A DNA stretch of 64,000 bases from Dyella_D sp052115385 (GCF_052115385.1 NZ_JBFRGP010000013.1:67844-131843); one strand, 5' to 3'. Counted from the first letter of the stretch, positions 35,836 through 44,567 are shown. Program-made: numbers and translations. Notes: a model not told the origin generated them from the sequence alone.

Positions 35836-35843
35836 GCCGGCGC

Positions 35844-36971
35844 GTGCATATCGCCCAGATCAACTTCGTGCCGGCGCCGCCCGAGGTCGAGCCGATCGAT
35901 CTGCCGACGCATTGGCACACGCTGGCGGATGTGGCCGATGCGGCAGCTTCGGCGGGGGTGCGTGTGTCGGTGCTGCAGAACGCCGCGCGCGAGGCGGCCT
36001 TTGTGCGCGATGGCGTCGAGTACCGTTTCCTGCCGCTGGACGGCAACGACGGTTCGCGGCGCCTGGCAGCCGCCTTGGCGGGACTGGGCGCCGAGCTGGC
36101 GCACGTGCATGGCCTGGATTTCGCGCCGCATGCCCATGCCTTGTCCCGGCGCCTGCCGTGGTTGCCGATCCTGCTGCAGGACCATGCCAACCGCCCGCCT
36201 TCGTGGTGGCGGCGCGCGCATTGGCGGCGCTGGTATGCGGCCGCCGCGGGTGTGGCTTTTACCGCGCCGGCCTTGGCGCAGCCGTTTGTCGAGGCGAAGC
36301 TGTTCAAGCCTGGGACGCGGGTGTTCGCGATACCCGAATCCAGTTGCCGCTTTACGCCGGGCGATCGCGCGCAGGCACGTTATGCGACCGGCCTGCACGG
36401 CTTTCCGTGCGTGCTGTGGGTCGGGCATCTGGCCGCGGGCAAGGACCCGCTGGCGGTGCTCGATGGCGTGGCGCTGGCCGCGCGGCGCCTGCCGGACCTG
36501 CAACTGTGGTGTGCGTTCGGCAGTGCGCCCATGCTGGATGCCGTGCAGGCGCGGATCGCCCGCGATCCGTGGTTGATCGGGCGCGTGCATCTGCTCGGCC
36601 GCGTGCCGCATGAGCGCATCGAAACCCTGCAACGCGCGGCGGACCTGTTCGTCACCGGTTCGCGCGCCGAGAGCTGCGGTTATGCGGCGCTGGAAGCGAT
36701 GGCCTGCGGCGCGGTGCCGGTGCTCACCGATATTCCCTCGTTCCGCGCCTTGACCGGCGATGGCCGCATCGGCCGCTTGTGGCCTTGCGGCGATACCGGG
36801 CGCTTGGCGGATGCGCTGGTCGCCATGGCCAGTGCCGGCCCGACGCGGGCCGAAGTGCGCGCGCATTTCGATGCCGAGCTGTCATTCGCGGCGGTGGGGC
36901 GGCGCTGGGCCGAGGCTTATGCCGCGTTGCTGGCGGGGCGACCCAGGCAGGCGGCATGGGAGGCGGTATGA
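35844..36971 (+). CDS. family 4 glycosyltransferase
   Basis: A 375-residue GT-B enzyme starting at GTG 35844. The C-terminal half has 'VLWVGHLAAGKDPLAVLDGV', 'VHLLGRVPHERIETLQRAAD' and the E-x7-E motif in 'GSRAESCGYAALEAMACGAV'. The N-terminal half lacks a classic glycine-rich loop but contains 'LAHVHGLDFAPHAHAL'. Donor unknown. It overlaps the following glycosyltransferase by ATGA. Confidence 0.9.
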   Translation: MHIAQINFVPAPPEVEPIDLPTHWHTLADVADAAASAGVRVSVLQNAAREAAFVRDGVEYRFLPLDGNDGSRRLAAALAGLGAELAHVHGLDFAPHAHALSRRLPWLPILLQDHANRPPSWWRRAHWRRWYAAAAGVAFTAPALAQPFVEAKLFKPGTRVFAIPESSCRFTPGDRAQARYATGLHGFPCVLWVGHLAAGKDPLAVLDGVALAARRLPDLQLWCAFGSAPMLDAVQARIARDPWLIGRVHLLGRVPHERIETLQRAADLFVTGSRAESCGYAALEAMACGAVPVLTDIPSFRALTGDGRIGRLWPCGDTGRLADALVAMASAGPTRAEVRAHFDAELSFAAVGRRWAEAYAALLAGRPRQAAWEAV

Positions 36972-38065
36972 AGCTCGCGCTGGTGTTGCCGGGCGGGGTG
37001 GATCGCGGTGGCGAGGAGCGGGTGATTCCTGCGTTTCTCGCCTTGATCGGCCAGCTTTCGCTGCGCCACGACGTGCATGTGTTCGTGCTGCGGCAGGAGC
37101 CCAAGCCGGCGACGTGGACGCTGCGGGGCGCGACCGTCCACAACATCGGCGATGGGCGGCAGCGGGTGCGGGCCATCGCGGCGATCGTGGCCGAGCATCG
37201 GCGTGGACCGTTCGATGCGGTGCAGGCGATCTTTTCCGGTAGCTGCAGCCTGGTGGCGATGGCGGCGGCGAAGTGGATACGCCGCCCCGGCTTGATCCAT
37301 ATCGCGGGTGGCGAATTGATTGCCTTGCCGGCGATCGGTTATGGCGGGCGACAGCGCTGGATCAGCCGTATGCGTGAAGCGGTGAGCCTGCGTGCCGCGG
37401 CAGCGGTGACGGCGGCGAGTGCGCCGATCCTGGAATCGCTGCAGGCGCTGGGTGTGCACGCGCAGCGCTTGCCGCTGGGTGTGGACCTGGCGGCGTGGCC
37501 GCCCTCATTGCCGCGGCGGCGCGGGCCGGGAGCTGCGCGGTTGTTGCATGTGGCGAGCCTTAATCGGGTGAAGGACCAGCCTGCGTTGTTGCGTGCGCTG
37601 GCCGAGCTTGTCGCGCAGGGTGTGCCGTTTCAGATGGACATCGTTGGCGTGGATACGCTCGATGGCGAGATGCAGCGGCTGGCGGGTGAGCTGGGCTTGG
37701 GCGAGCGCGTGCGCTTTCTAGGCTTCAAGACCCAGCGCGAGCTGCGGCCGCTGGTGGATATGGCCGACCTGCTGGTGATGTCGTCGTTGCACGAGGCCGG
37801 GCCGCTGGTGTTGCTGGAGGCTGCCGTGGCCGGTGTGCCGACGGTGGGGACGGCGGTAGGGCATCTGGTCGAATGGTCGCCGGTGGCGGCATTGGCGGTG
37901 CCGGTTGGCGATCATCTTGCGCTGGCCGGGGCGATACGGCAGCTGCTGGAAGACGAAGCGTTGCGCCTGCGGCTTGCGCACGAGGCGCAGCGAAGGGCGC
38001 TGGATGAGGATGCGGCCTACACCGCCGCGCGGTTCGAAGCCTTGTATCGAAGCCTAGCGAAATAG
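36968..38065 (+). CDS. family 4 glycosyltransferase
   Basis: A 365-residue GT-B enzyme with a start 'MKLALVLPGGVDRGGEERVI' typical of GT4. The donor domain contains 'LLHVASLNRVKDQPALLRAL', 'VRFLGFKTQRELRPLVDMAD' and the E-x7-E motif in 'SSLHEAGPLVLLEAAVAGVP'. The start at 36968 overlaps the previous stop (ATGA). Last plus-strand gene before the second REP-like palindrome. Confidence 0.92.
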   Translation: MKLALVLPGGVDRGGEERVIPAFLALIGQLSLRHDVHVFVLRQEPKPATWTLRGATVHNIGDGRQRVRAIAAIVAEHRRGPFDAVQAIFSGSCSLVAMAAAKWIRRPGLIHIAGGELIALPAIGYGGRQRWISRMREAVSLRAAAAVTAASAPILESLQALGVHAQRLPLGVDLAAWPPSLPRRRGPGAARLLHVASLNRVKDQPALLRALAELVAQGVPFQMDIVGVDTLDGEMQRLAGELGLGERVRFLGFKTQRELRPLVDMADLLVMSSLHEAGPLVLLEAAVAGVPTVGTAVGHLVEWSPVAALAVPVGDHLALAGAIRQLLEDEALRLRLAHEAQRRALDEDAAYTAARFEALYRSLAK

Positions 38066-38070
38066 CGGAC

Positions 38071-38156
38071 GTAGGTTGGGGTGAGCGCAGCGAACCCCAA
38101 CGGTGCGATCGCGTGCGAGGTCTGTTGGGGTTCGCCTTTGGCTCACCCCAACCTAC
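38071..38156. repeat. 86-bp REP-like palindrome, copy 2
   Basis: Outer arms gtaggttggggtgag (38071) and ctcaccccaacctac (38142), inner arms cgaaccccaac and gttggggttcg. It has the same design as the element at 31434-31521, with a different spacer. It fills almost the whole gap between two convergent genes, so it may also act as a bidirectional transcription barrier. Confidence 0.9.
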
Positions 38157-38158
38157 GC

Positions 38159-39415
38159 CTACTCGGGCGCGTTCAGCGCGGCGCGCACCACATACAGCGT
38201 ATCCATCCGCGGCACCGACCCGGCCAGGCGCCGCAACAGGCGCCGTGCATGCGAGCGCGTCACCCATGCCTGGCCTTGCAGCCACAACTGGGTCCGCGCC
38301 ATGTCCTGCCGCTCCTGCCGGCTCTCCTCGTCCGGCACGAAACGATGCCGCAGATAACGCACCGCCTCACCCGGCGTGCGCGACCACTCGATCCCCGGCA
38401 GCGCCTGCAACCACAGATCCGAACACGACACCCGCGTCAGCGTCTGCCGCCGCGCCGCAGCGCGCAGCCAGAACGGGCACCCGCGCCGCAGACGCGCCAG
38501 CACCGCGGCCGGCACCGCGTTGCGGTAATAGCGCGCGACCAGGCGCAAGGGCGGCAAGGCCCACCATGGATTGCCGGTGGACCACAGCACGTCCCAATCG
38601 GCCAGCGTCATGCGCGTGGCCAGCAGCGAGATGTCGTTGAGGTGCAGCAGGCGCAGGGTGCGGTTGCAGATATTGCCGGCGGCGTGCAGCAGCAGATGGG
38701 CCATCAAGGCGCCGTTGGAGGGATAGGGATTGAGCCCCGCCCGCGCGCAGGACGGAAACACCATCGGCGTGATGTCGACGATCGACGTCGGCAGCCGCTC
38801 GTGGATATGCGTATGCAGCTCGATATTCACCGCTGTATCGCGATGCTCGCCCAGCCCCGCCACCGCACCGCCCGTGGCGGGCTTGAACGCGCGATGCTTC
38901 CATTGCGCGAACGCTTCCGTGTAACCGAGCCCGCACAGCAGCGCGGCAGCCCGGTCCGCGTCGCCGGCGCGCACCAGCAGGTCGATGTCGGCCATCGGGC
39001 GGTCACCCGGCGCATACAGCCCGAGGCCGTGCAAGGCCGCCCCCTTGAGGGCGAGGACGGGCACGCCGGCGGCGCGGAAGGCGGCATCGATGCGCCGCAG
39101 CAGCGCCTCGATGCGCAGGTGGCGCTCCGCGACATGCTGGCGCTGGCGATCGAGAAAACGGCGCCATTCGACTTTCTGCCAGGTCGAGAAGCGATGCAGC
39201 AGGGGGGCGACGCCGTGTGCGACGGCGGCCGCCGCGGCGAGCCGCCATTCCAGCTCGCTCCATTGCGGCAGCACGCCGCCGGGACGGACCAGGGCCAGTT
39301 CCTCGGCGAGTGCCTCGGTGGCGCGGCGCAGCCCGGCGCGCACCTGTTTAAGCGGGGGCAGCGGCGCGGGAGCGGGCACGCCGAGATGTTCGGAGGGCAG
39401 GGTGAGCACCGGCAT
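38159..39415 (-). CDS. PF14907-like nucleotidyltransferase
   Basis: A 418-residue protein with the pol-beta-like nucleotidyltransferase core: 'VLALKGAALHGLGLYAPG' then 'RPMADIDLLVRAGDADRAAA', where DxD binds metal. 'NIELHTHIHERLP' supplies a third acidic strand. The long C-terminal helical part is typical of the family found beside HPr-kinase-like proteins in lasso-peptide and HPr-rel-A loci. Target unknown; AMP or another nucleotide may be moved to a peptide, sugar or carrier. It is downstream of the radical SAM gene on the same strand with a 3-bp gap. Confidence 0.85.
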   Translation of the reverse strand: MPVLTLPSEHLGVPAPAPLPPLKQVRAGLRRATEALAEELALVRPGGVLPQWSELEWRLAAAAAVAHGVAPLLHRFSTWQKVEWRRFLDRQRQHVAERHLRIEALLRRIDAAFRAAGVPVLALKGAALHGLGLYAPGDRPMADIDLLVRAGDADRAAALLCGLGYTEAFAQWKHRAFKPATGGAVAGLGEHRDTAVNIELHTHIHERLPTSIVDITPMVFPSCARAGLNPYPSNGALMAHLLLHAAGNICNRTLRLLHLNDISLLATRMTLADWDVLWSTGNPWWALPPLRLVARYYRNAVPAAVLARLRRGCPFWLRAAARRQTLTRVSCSDLWLQALPGIEWSRTPGEAVRYLRHRFVPDEESRQERQDMARTQLWLQGQAWVTRSHARRLLRRLAGSVPRMDTLYVVRAALNAPE

Positions 39416-39418
39416 CGC

Positions 39419-40906
39419 TCAGGCGCTGGCCGTGCGGCCGGCGGGCAGGGCCAGGTCGTGCGCGGGCGTGGCGTCGGCGCGGCGGTAGTGCTGTTCCTCG
39501 GCCATCAGCGCATCCCAGCGTGCGTCGAGTTCGGCCAGCGCCTGCGCGTCCTGGGTAGGATGGTTGCGCGGTTGCGCTTGCAGCAGCACCTGCTCGTGCA
39601 GCAGGTCGCGCACGCGGCGATAGAACTCGCTGTCGTAGGCGCCGCGGAACATCATCGCCAGGTCGCCGCTGTCCTGCCAATGCGTCTTGCGCCCGAGTTG
39701 TGCTTTCACCTGCTCGTAGAACTTGGTGCCGGGCAGCGGGTACGACACGCTGACGCCGATATCGTCCGGCGCGGTGCGCTCGATCAGTGCGCGCGTGGCT
39801 TTCAGGTCTTCCAGCTGCTCGCCCAGGTAACCCAGTTGCACGAAGAAACCCACGCGGATGCCGTACTGGCGGAAGCGGTCGCGCGCACTGTGCAGCTCGG
39901 CGATGGTGGTGCCCTTGTTCATGCGGTCCAGCACGGCCTGGCTGCCGCTTTCGGCGCCGATCCAGGCCTCGGCGCAGCCGGCCTGGGCCAGCGCCGCGAC
40001 CATGCGGTCGCTGGACAGGTCGGCGCGGGTCTGGATGGTGAACGGCACCGAGCCGTCCGCATCCCGCAGATGCTCGGCGAACTGGGTGACCCAGTCGACG
40101 TGGAAGCCGAAGATGTCGTCCGCCATCCAGATATGGTCCGGCCCGTACGCACGCTTGAGGTAGATCATTTCCTCGGCGACATCGCGCGGGCCGCGCTGCT
40201 TGTAGTGGTTGCCCCAGATCGGCTTGGCGCACCAGTGGCAGCGGAACGGGCAGCCGCGCGAGGCGGCCATGTTCAGGCTGAAATAGCCGTGGCGCTCCTG
40301 CCACAGCGCGCGATAGCGCTCGATATCGACCAGGTCCCAGGCCGGATGGCCGCCCAGGCGCGGATCCGGCGGCTGCGCGCCGATCCGGGTCAGCCGCTGC
40401 TGGCCTTGCGATAGCGTGGCCACGCCGGCGAGGTCGGCGGTCCACGGCGCGATATCCATCTGCAGGTCGTCGTTGAGCCGCCCGATCAGGTCGAGCAGGG
40501 CGGCGATGCCTTCGCCGACCAGCACCGCTTCGGCACCGGCGGCGAGAAAGGCTTCGGGGTGATCGGAGGCGTCGGAGCCGGCGACGATCACGCGCGCGCC
40601 GTGTGCCCGCGCCTCGGCGATCATCTGGCAGGCCGCTTCGCGCATCCGGTTCAGGCACATCTTGGTGAGGTAGTTGAAGTTGTCCTCGTAGATGACCACC
40701 ACGTCCGGCGCGGCCGCGGCGAGGGAGCCGGCGTAGTCCTCCACGCCTTCGGCGAGCATCGCGTCGAACAGGCTCACTTCATGCCCCAGGTCCCACAGCA
40801 GGGAGGCCACCTGCAAGGTGGCAAGAGGCGGATAGGGCTTGCCGCGTTCCCACTGCTTGCGGTCGTAGCGCAGGAAGTAGGAATGGCTGACCTGGATTCT
40901 GAGCAT
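39419..40906 (-). CDS. cobalamin-binding-type radical SAM enzyme
   Basis: A 495-residue enzyme starting at ATG 40906 ('MLRIQVSHSYFLRYDRKQWE'); the frame is open far upstream but that is non-coding. The N-terminal B12-like domain has 'PPLATLQVASLLWDLGHEVS' and 'VIVAGSDASDHPEAFLAAGA'. The cluster motif is 'GCPFRCHWC' (Cys219, Cys223, Cys226). Later strands are 'HIWMADDIFGFHVDWVTQF' and 'AWIGAESGSQAVLDRMNKGT'. It has a different N-terminus and little general similarity to the 34336-35835 enzyme, so the locus holds two distinct radical SAM enzymes. Divergent from the HPr-kinase-like gene. Confidence 0.9.
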   Translation of the reverse strand: MLRIQVSHSYFLRYDRKQWERGKPYPPLATLQVASLLWDLGHEVSLFDAMLAEGVEDYAGSLAAAAPDVVVIYEDNFNYLTKMCLNRMREAACQMIAEARAHGARVIVAGSDASDHPEAFLAAGAEAVLVGEGIAALLDLIGRLNDDLQMDIAPWTADLAGVATLSQGQQRLTRIGAQPPDPRLGGHPAWDLVDIERYRALWQERHGYFSLNMAASRGCPFRCHWCAKPIWGNHYKQRGPRDVAEEMIYLKRAYGPDHIWMADDIFGFHVDWVTQFAEHLRDADGSVPFTIQTRADLSSDRMVAALAQAGCAEAWIGAESGSQAVLDRMNKGTTIAELHSARDRFRQYGIRVGFFVQLGYLGEQLEDLKATRALIERTAPDDIGVSVSYPLPGTKFYEQVKAQLGRKTHWQDSGDLAMMFRGAYDSEFYRRVRDLLHEQVLLQAQPRNHPTQDAQALAELDARWDALMAEEQHYRRADATPAHDLALPAGRTASA

Positions 40907-41106
40907 GGAGTGGGGCCTTGGTGGTCGCGGGGAGCGGGCCGCGCTGGTGCGGTGTTCCGTTGTCGCTGGGCGTGAGTGCCGCGCTGCGCGGGTTCGGTTG
41001 CGAATGGCGCGCAGCGGCAGGCATGGCGCTGCGCAGGGCAACTTTCCGGCGCCGGCAAGGCACTCACGCCAGACGCAGATGACACCCGCCGACCGGAGTC
41101 CTTCGA
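40907..41106. promoter_or_regulatory. divergent region between radical SAM and kinase-like genes
   Basis: A 200-bp spacer that should hold both promoters. It was read in all frames for a short RiPP precursor or PqqD-like gene. None with a credible ribosome site and codon use was found. A GGAG lies 9 bp before the TTG start of the kinase-like gene. Confidence 0.45.
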
Positions 41107-42138
41107 TTGACCAACCTGGGCCTTGCCGCGCGCCCCGCGCCCGTGGACGACGAAGCGATCGACCCCTTCCGCGAACGCGTGGCGCGGCGTTTTGCGGTGA
41201 GCAAGCGCGTGCTCGGCGCGGAGGTGCAGTTCGAGGCCGACGACGAGGCCTGGCTGGCTTTGATCGAAGCGGCGTATGGCGGTTTGCCCGCGCATGCTTT
41301 GCCCGCCGCGGCGCCGACTTTGCGCATCGAACTGCGGCTGGCCGAGCCGTCCGATCCGGCCAGCCTCGAAGCGCCGCCGCCGGCGCGCATGCGTTCCGGC
41401 GCGGGCTTGCTGTGCGGCGTGATGGACGCGGCGCATTACGCCGCGATCGCACCGGCACGGCAGCAGGCGCTGGTGGTGGCGTCGCCGGCGATGCTGGCGC
41501 GCCATGCGTATCACGTGCGCTACGAACTGCTCGAATTCGCCGTGTTCGTACTGGCGCAGCGCGCGCAGGGCCTGGTGCCGCTGCATGGCGCCTGCGTCGG
41601 CCGGCACGGGCAGGGCGTGCTGCTGCTGGGCGAGAGCGGCGCGGGCAAGTCCACCCTGGCTTTGCACAGCCTGCTCGGCGGCCTGGATTTTCTCGCCGAG
41701 GATGCGGTGTTCGTGCAGCCGCAACATCTGCTCGCCACCGGCGTGGCCAATTATCTGCACGTGAAGGACGACGCGTTCCGCTTCGTCGAGGATGCGGGTG
41801 TGCGCGATTGGATTCGCCGCTCGCCGACGATCCACCGCCGCAGCGGCGTCGAGAAGTACGAGGTGGATCTGCGCGAGGGCTATGGGCGACTGGCGCCGGA
41901 ACCATTGCAACTCAAAGGTGTGATGCTGGTTTCATCCCGCCCGGCGGAGCGCCTGCTGACGCCGCTGACACCCAATGAAGCCGCGGCGCGGTTGGCCGCG
42001 GATCAGCCCTATGCGGCCGGCTTGCCCGGCTGGGACGACTTCTGCCGGCAGTGCACGCGGCTGGGCGTGCATCGCCTGGCGCGGGCGCGCCATCCGGACG
42101 AAGCGGTGGCTGCATTGTCGGCGTGGCTGGAACGATGA
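41107..42138 (+). CDS. HPr-kinase-related P-loop protein
   Basis: A 343-residue protein, TTG start. Residues 150-200 carry the HprK-like core: 'GLVPLHGACVGRHGQGVLLL', then the P-loop 'GESGAGKST' (about 175-183) and 'GLDFLAEDAVFV'. It lacks the full HprK C-terminal signature and has a unique N-terminal half. That matches HprK-related kinase A / lasso-kinase-type proteins, which phosphorylate a Ser of a peptide or protein partner. The gene overlaps the ABC exporter by ATGA, so the two are made together. Confidence 0.85.
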   Translation: MTNLGLAARPAPVDDEAIDPFRERVARRFAVSKRVLGAEVQFEADDEAWLALIEAAYGGLPAHALPAAAPTLRIELRLAEPSDPASLEAPPPARMRSGAGLLCGVMDAAHYAAIAPARQQALVVASPAMLARHAYHVRYELLEFAVFVLAQRAQGLVPLHGACVGRHGQGVLLLGESGAGKSTLALHSLLGGLDFLAEDAVFVQPQHLLATGVANYLHVKDDAFRFVEDAGVRDWIRRSPTIHRRSGVEKYEVDLREGYGRLAPEPLQLKGVMLVSSRPAERLLTPLTPNEAAARLAADQPYAAGLPGWDDFCRQCTRLGVHRLARARHPDEAVAALSAWLER

Positions 42139-43832
42139 GCGCGCGCCACCTCACCGATCGGTTGTTGCCCGCGGCATTCGCCGACACGCTGGAGCGCCGG
42201 CACGCTTGGCAGATGACTTGCTATGTCGCGCTGTCGGTAGCCTCGGCGCTGGCCGGCAGCCTGGCCGCGGTGCTGCTGGTGCCGCTGGTCAGCCTGGGTG
42301 CGCCCGGCGCGGAGAGCGGTTTCTATCTGCATCGTGGCGTGGACGTGCAGGCAGGGGCTTTTATCGCGGCCGCGTTTGCGCTGGCTGCGTTGCGCTGGTG
42401 GTCATCCCTGTTGGCCGCACGGTTGACCGGCGATTACGGCGCCGATCTGCGCCGCCGCGTGCATGGGCATCTGATCCATGCGCCGCTGGCGGCGCTGGCC
42501 GATGCGACCTCGGCCGAGATCGCCAACGTGCTCACCTACAACATCGAGATCATGATGCAGGGCTTCAGCGGCCTGCTGCAGTTGTGGGTGGCCGGCCTGA
42601 CCTGCGCGATCAGCCTGGCGTTCGCGTTCTGGATCTCGCCGCCGCTGTTGCTGGCGGTGCCGCTGCTGGCGTTGCTGGGCGTGCTGGTGTCGCGTTCGCG
42701 CGGGCAGGAACAGGCGCGGGTCAGCCGCAAGTACGTGGCGGACCTGACGCGGCTGTTCTGGCTGAGCGAGGATTTTCCGCGGCGCCTGCGCCATATCCGT
42801 TCGTTCGGCCGCGAAGCGGTGGAGCAGGCGGCGTATCGCGATGTCTCGCACGAGTTGGCGCGCGGCTACGAGCATCAGCAGGACATGCTGGCTTCGGGGC
42901 GCTTGTGGCTGGAGCTGCTGGCGGCGGCCGGGATCGCGGGGATGTTCATGCTGGCGCATCGGCTGCAAGGCGATGCGCGGGCCTCGTTGATTGCGGTGAG
43001 CCTGTTGCTGGGGCGGCTGCTGCCGTACCTGGTGTCGACGCGGCAGAGTTTCCGGCAGTTGCGTTCGGCGGTGCCGGCGTACGAGCTGTGGCGGCGTTAT
43101 GCGGGACTGGCCGGCGATACGGTCGCGGTGGGTGCGCCTGCGGCGTTTGTGCAAGGCGCGAGCTTGCGCATCGAGCGGGTGCGTTCGGCGGTGGCGCTGC
43201 CTGGCGTGGAAGTGCGCGACGTGGTGCTGGCGCCGGGCGAGCTGACCTTGATCGCCGGCGATTCGGGCGCGGGCAAGAGCAGCCTGGCCGATGTGCTGGC
43301 GGGTCTGATCGAGCCGGCGGATTTCGCGGCGAGGATCGGCGGGCGCGCGCTCGATTTCGAGGCTTATCGGCGCTATGCGCGGCATGCGGCCTTTGTCAGC
43401 CAGCATGTGCGGCCGTGGCAGGCGACGGTGCGCGAATGCCTGCGCTGGGCCGATCCGCAGGCGAGCGAGCAGCGCATGCACGAGGTGCTGGCGGATGTGG
43501 GGCTGGATCGGCGGCTGCGCGCGAGCGAGCAGGGGCTGGATCTGGCGTTGCGGGATCGATCGAGCCAGCTGTCCGGCGGTGAACTGCAACGGTTGCTATT
43601 GGCGCAGGTGCTGCTGCGCAAGCCGTTCCTGGCGATCCTGGACGAGTCGACCGGCGCGCTGGATGCGGCGGCCGAAATCGACGTGCTGGCGACGCTGAAG
43701 CGACGCTTGCCGCAGACCATGCTGCTGGTGATTTCGCACCGCGCGGGTGTGCGGGCGCTGGCGGATCGATGCGTGGTGATGGGGGCTGTGCCGCCCATCG
43801 CCGTCATTCCGGCGCAGGCCGGAATCCAGTAG
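42135..43832 (+). CDS. ABC exporter, fused membrane and ATPase domains
   Basis: A 565-residue half-transporter. The N-terminal six-helix membrane domain (about 25-320) includes 'CYVALSVASALAGSLAAVLL'. The ATPase has Walker A 'GDSGAGKSS' (about 375-383), signature 'LSGGELQRLLLAQVLL' and Walker B 'PFLAILDES'. The Q loop is 'FVSQHVRPW'. The C-terminal 12 residues ('PPIAVIPAQAGIQ') are encoded by a REP-like palindrome and are probably an accidental extension. Overlap with the kinase-like gene suggests that the exported substrate is the kinase's target, as in lasso-peptide export. Confidence 0.92.
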   Translation: MSARHLTDRLLPAAFADTLERRHAWQMTCYVALSVASALAGSLAAVLLVPLVSLGAPGAESGFYLHRGVDVQAGAFIAAAFALAALRWWSSLLAARLTGDYGADLRRRVHGHLIHAPLAALADATSAEIANVLTYNIEIMMQGFSGLLQLWVAGLTCAISLAFAFWISPPLLLAVPLLALLGVLVSRSRGQEQARVSRKYVADLTRLFWLSEDFPRRLRHIRSFGREAVEQAAYRDVSHELARGYEHQQDMLASGRLWLELLAAAGIAGMFMLAHRLQGDARASLIAVSLLLGRLLPYLVSTRQSFRQLRSAVPAYELWRRYAGLAGDTVAVGAPAAFVQGASLRIERVRSAVALPGVEVRDVVLAPGELTLIAGDSGAGKSSLADVLAGLIEPADFAARIGGRALDFEAYRRYARHAAFVSQHVRPWQATVRECLRWADPQASEQRMHEVLADVGLDRRLRASEQGLDLALRDRSSQLSGGELQRLLLAQVLLRKPFLAILDESTGALDAAAEIDVLATLKRRLPQTMLLVISHRAGVRALADRCVVMGAVPPIAVIPAQAGIQ

Positions 43833-43934
43833 AGATGCGCCGCATGGAGTGCGTACCTCCAGAGTGCCGCTACCGGATGTTCCGATGACCATCGGGCGCT
43901 GTCGTCACCGGATTCCGGCCTGCGCCGGAATGAC
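43803..43934. repeat. inverted pair of 25-bp REP-like palindromes
   Basis: gtcattccggcgcaggcc followed by ggaatcc (43803-43827) recurs as its perfect reverse complement at 43910-43934. Each half is itself a hairpin (attccggc-loop-gccggaat). The element lies where the ABC exporter and DUF4142 genes converge; both reading frames enter it and both proteins end 'VIPAQAGI' plus one residue. Confidence 0.95.
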
Positions 43935-44567
43935 GAGTCCCGGCACGGGCGGGATGAGTGTCGGGCTCAGCGTCCGCCACCCGCTGGTGGCTGCGTCGAT
44001 GCCGGCGTTTCCCGTATCGGCGTGCGGCGAAGGCGGACCCTGCAGCTGGTCGCGATCGACCTGGCGCAGCTGGCGCGCCATCTGCAGATGATCCTTCAGC
44101 ACTGGCAAGGTTTGTGCGGCGAATTGCTTCACGTCGTTGTCGGTGGCGCTGGTCGAGGCCTTGCTGAACAGCGCGATGGCCTGCTGATGATCGTTGACCA
44201 TGTCCTGCGCATAGGCGCGGTCGAAGGCGTCGCCATCGAGTTTCTGCAACTGGTCGAGCTTCTGCCTGGCGGCCTTGTCGGGCTCCGGCGCGATGGTGAT
44301 CTGCTTCTGGCGCGCGAGCGCCACCAGCTGTTCGTTGGCCTTGGTGTGGTCGGCCACGATGTGCTGGGCCAGTTGCCGGGTCTGCGGCGCGCTGGATTTC
44401 TGCAGGGCAAGCTGGCCGAGCGCCACTTCGGCGCTGCCGGCCGCGGCCGCGTGGGTGAGAAAGGCCTGATCGGTGGCGGAGCCCTCGCTGGCGCTGGCTG
44501 CCGCAGGGCAGGCCAGCGCGAGGGCGGTCGTCGCCAGGGCCGAGAGGAGCAGGCTGCGTTTAAGCAT
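43905..44567 (-). CDS. DUF4142 periplasmic protein
   Basis: A 220-residue protein with a Sec signal ('LLLSALATTALALACPAAAS'). The DUF4142 helical domain follows: 'FLTHAAAAGSAEVALGQLAL', 'TRQLAQHIVADHTKANEQLV' and 'YAQDMVNDHQQAIALFSKA'. This ferritin-like four-helix family is found in the periplasm and its function is not settled. The last residues ('LVIPAQAGIR') come from the REP-like palindrome. It sits next to two stress-type genes. Confidence 0.88.
   Translation of the reverse strand: MLKRSLLLSALATTALALACPAAASASEGSATDQAFLTHAAAAGSAEVALGQLALQKSSAPQTRQLAQHIVADHTKANEQLVALARQKQITIAPEPDKAARQKLDQLQKLDGDAFDRAYAQDMVNDHQQAIALFSKASTSATDNDVKQFAAQTLPVLKDHLQMARQLRQVDRDQLQGPPSPHADTGNAGIDAATSGWRTLSPTLIPPVPGLVIPAQAGIR

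Noticed and set aside
39419..41905. An 828-codon frame joined to the radical SAM gene
   Set aside because: The part upstream of 40906 is the antisense of the kinase-like gene; 'MLRIQVSHSY' is the true N-terminus.
41107..43832. A lasso-peptide cluster
   Set aside because: The kinase, nucleotidyltransferase and exporter fit, but no precursor, B1/B2 protease or asparagine-synthetase-like cyclase is present in the window.
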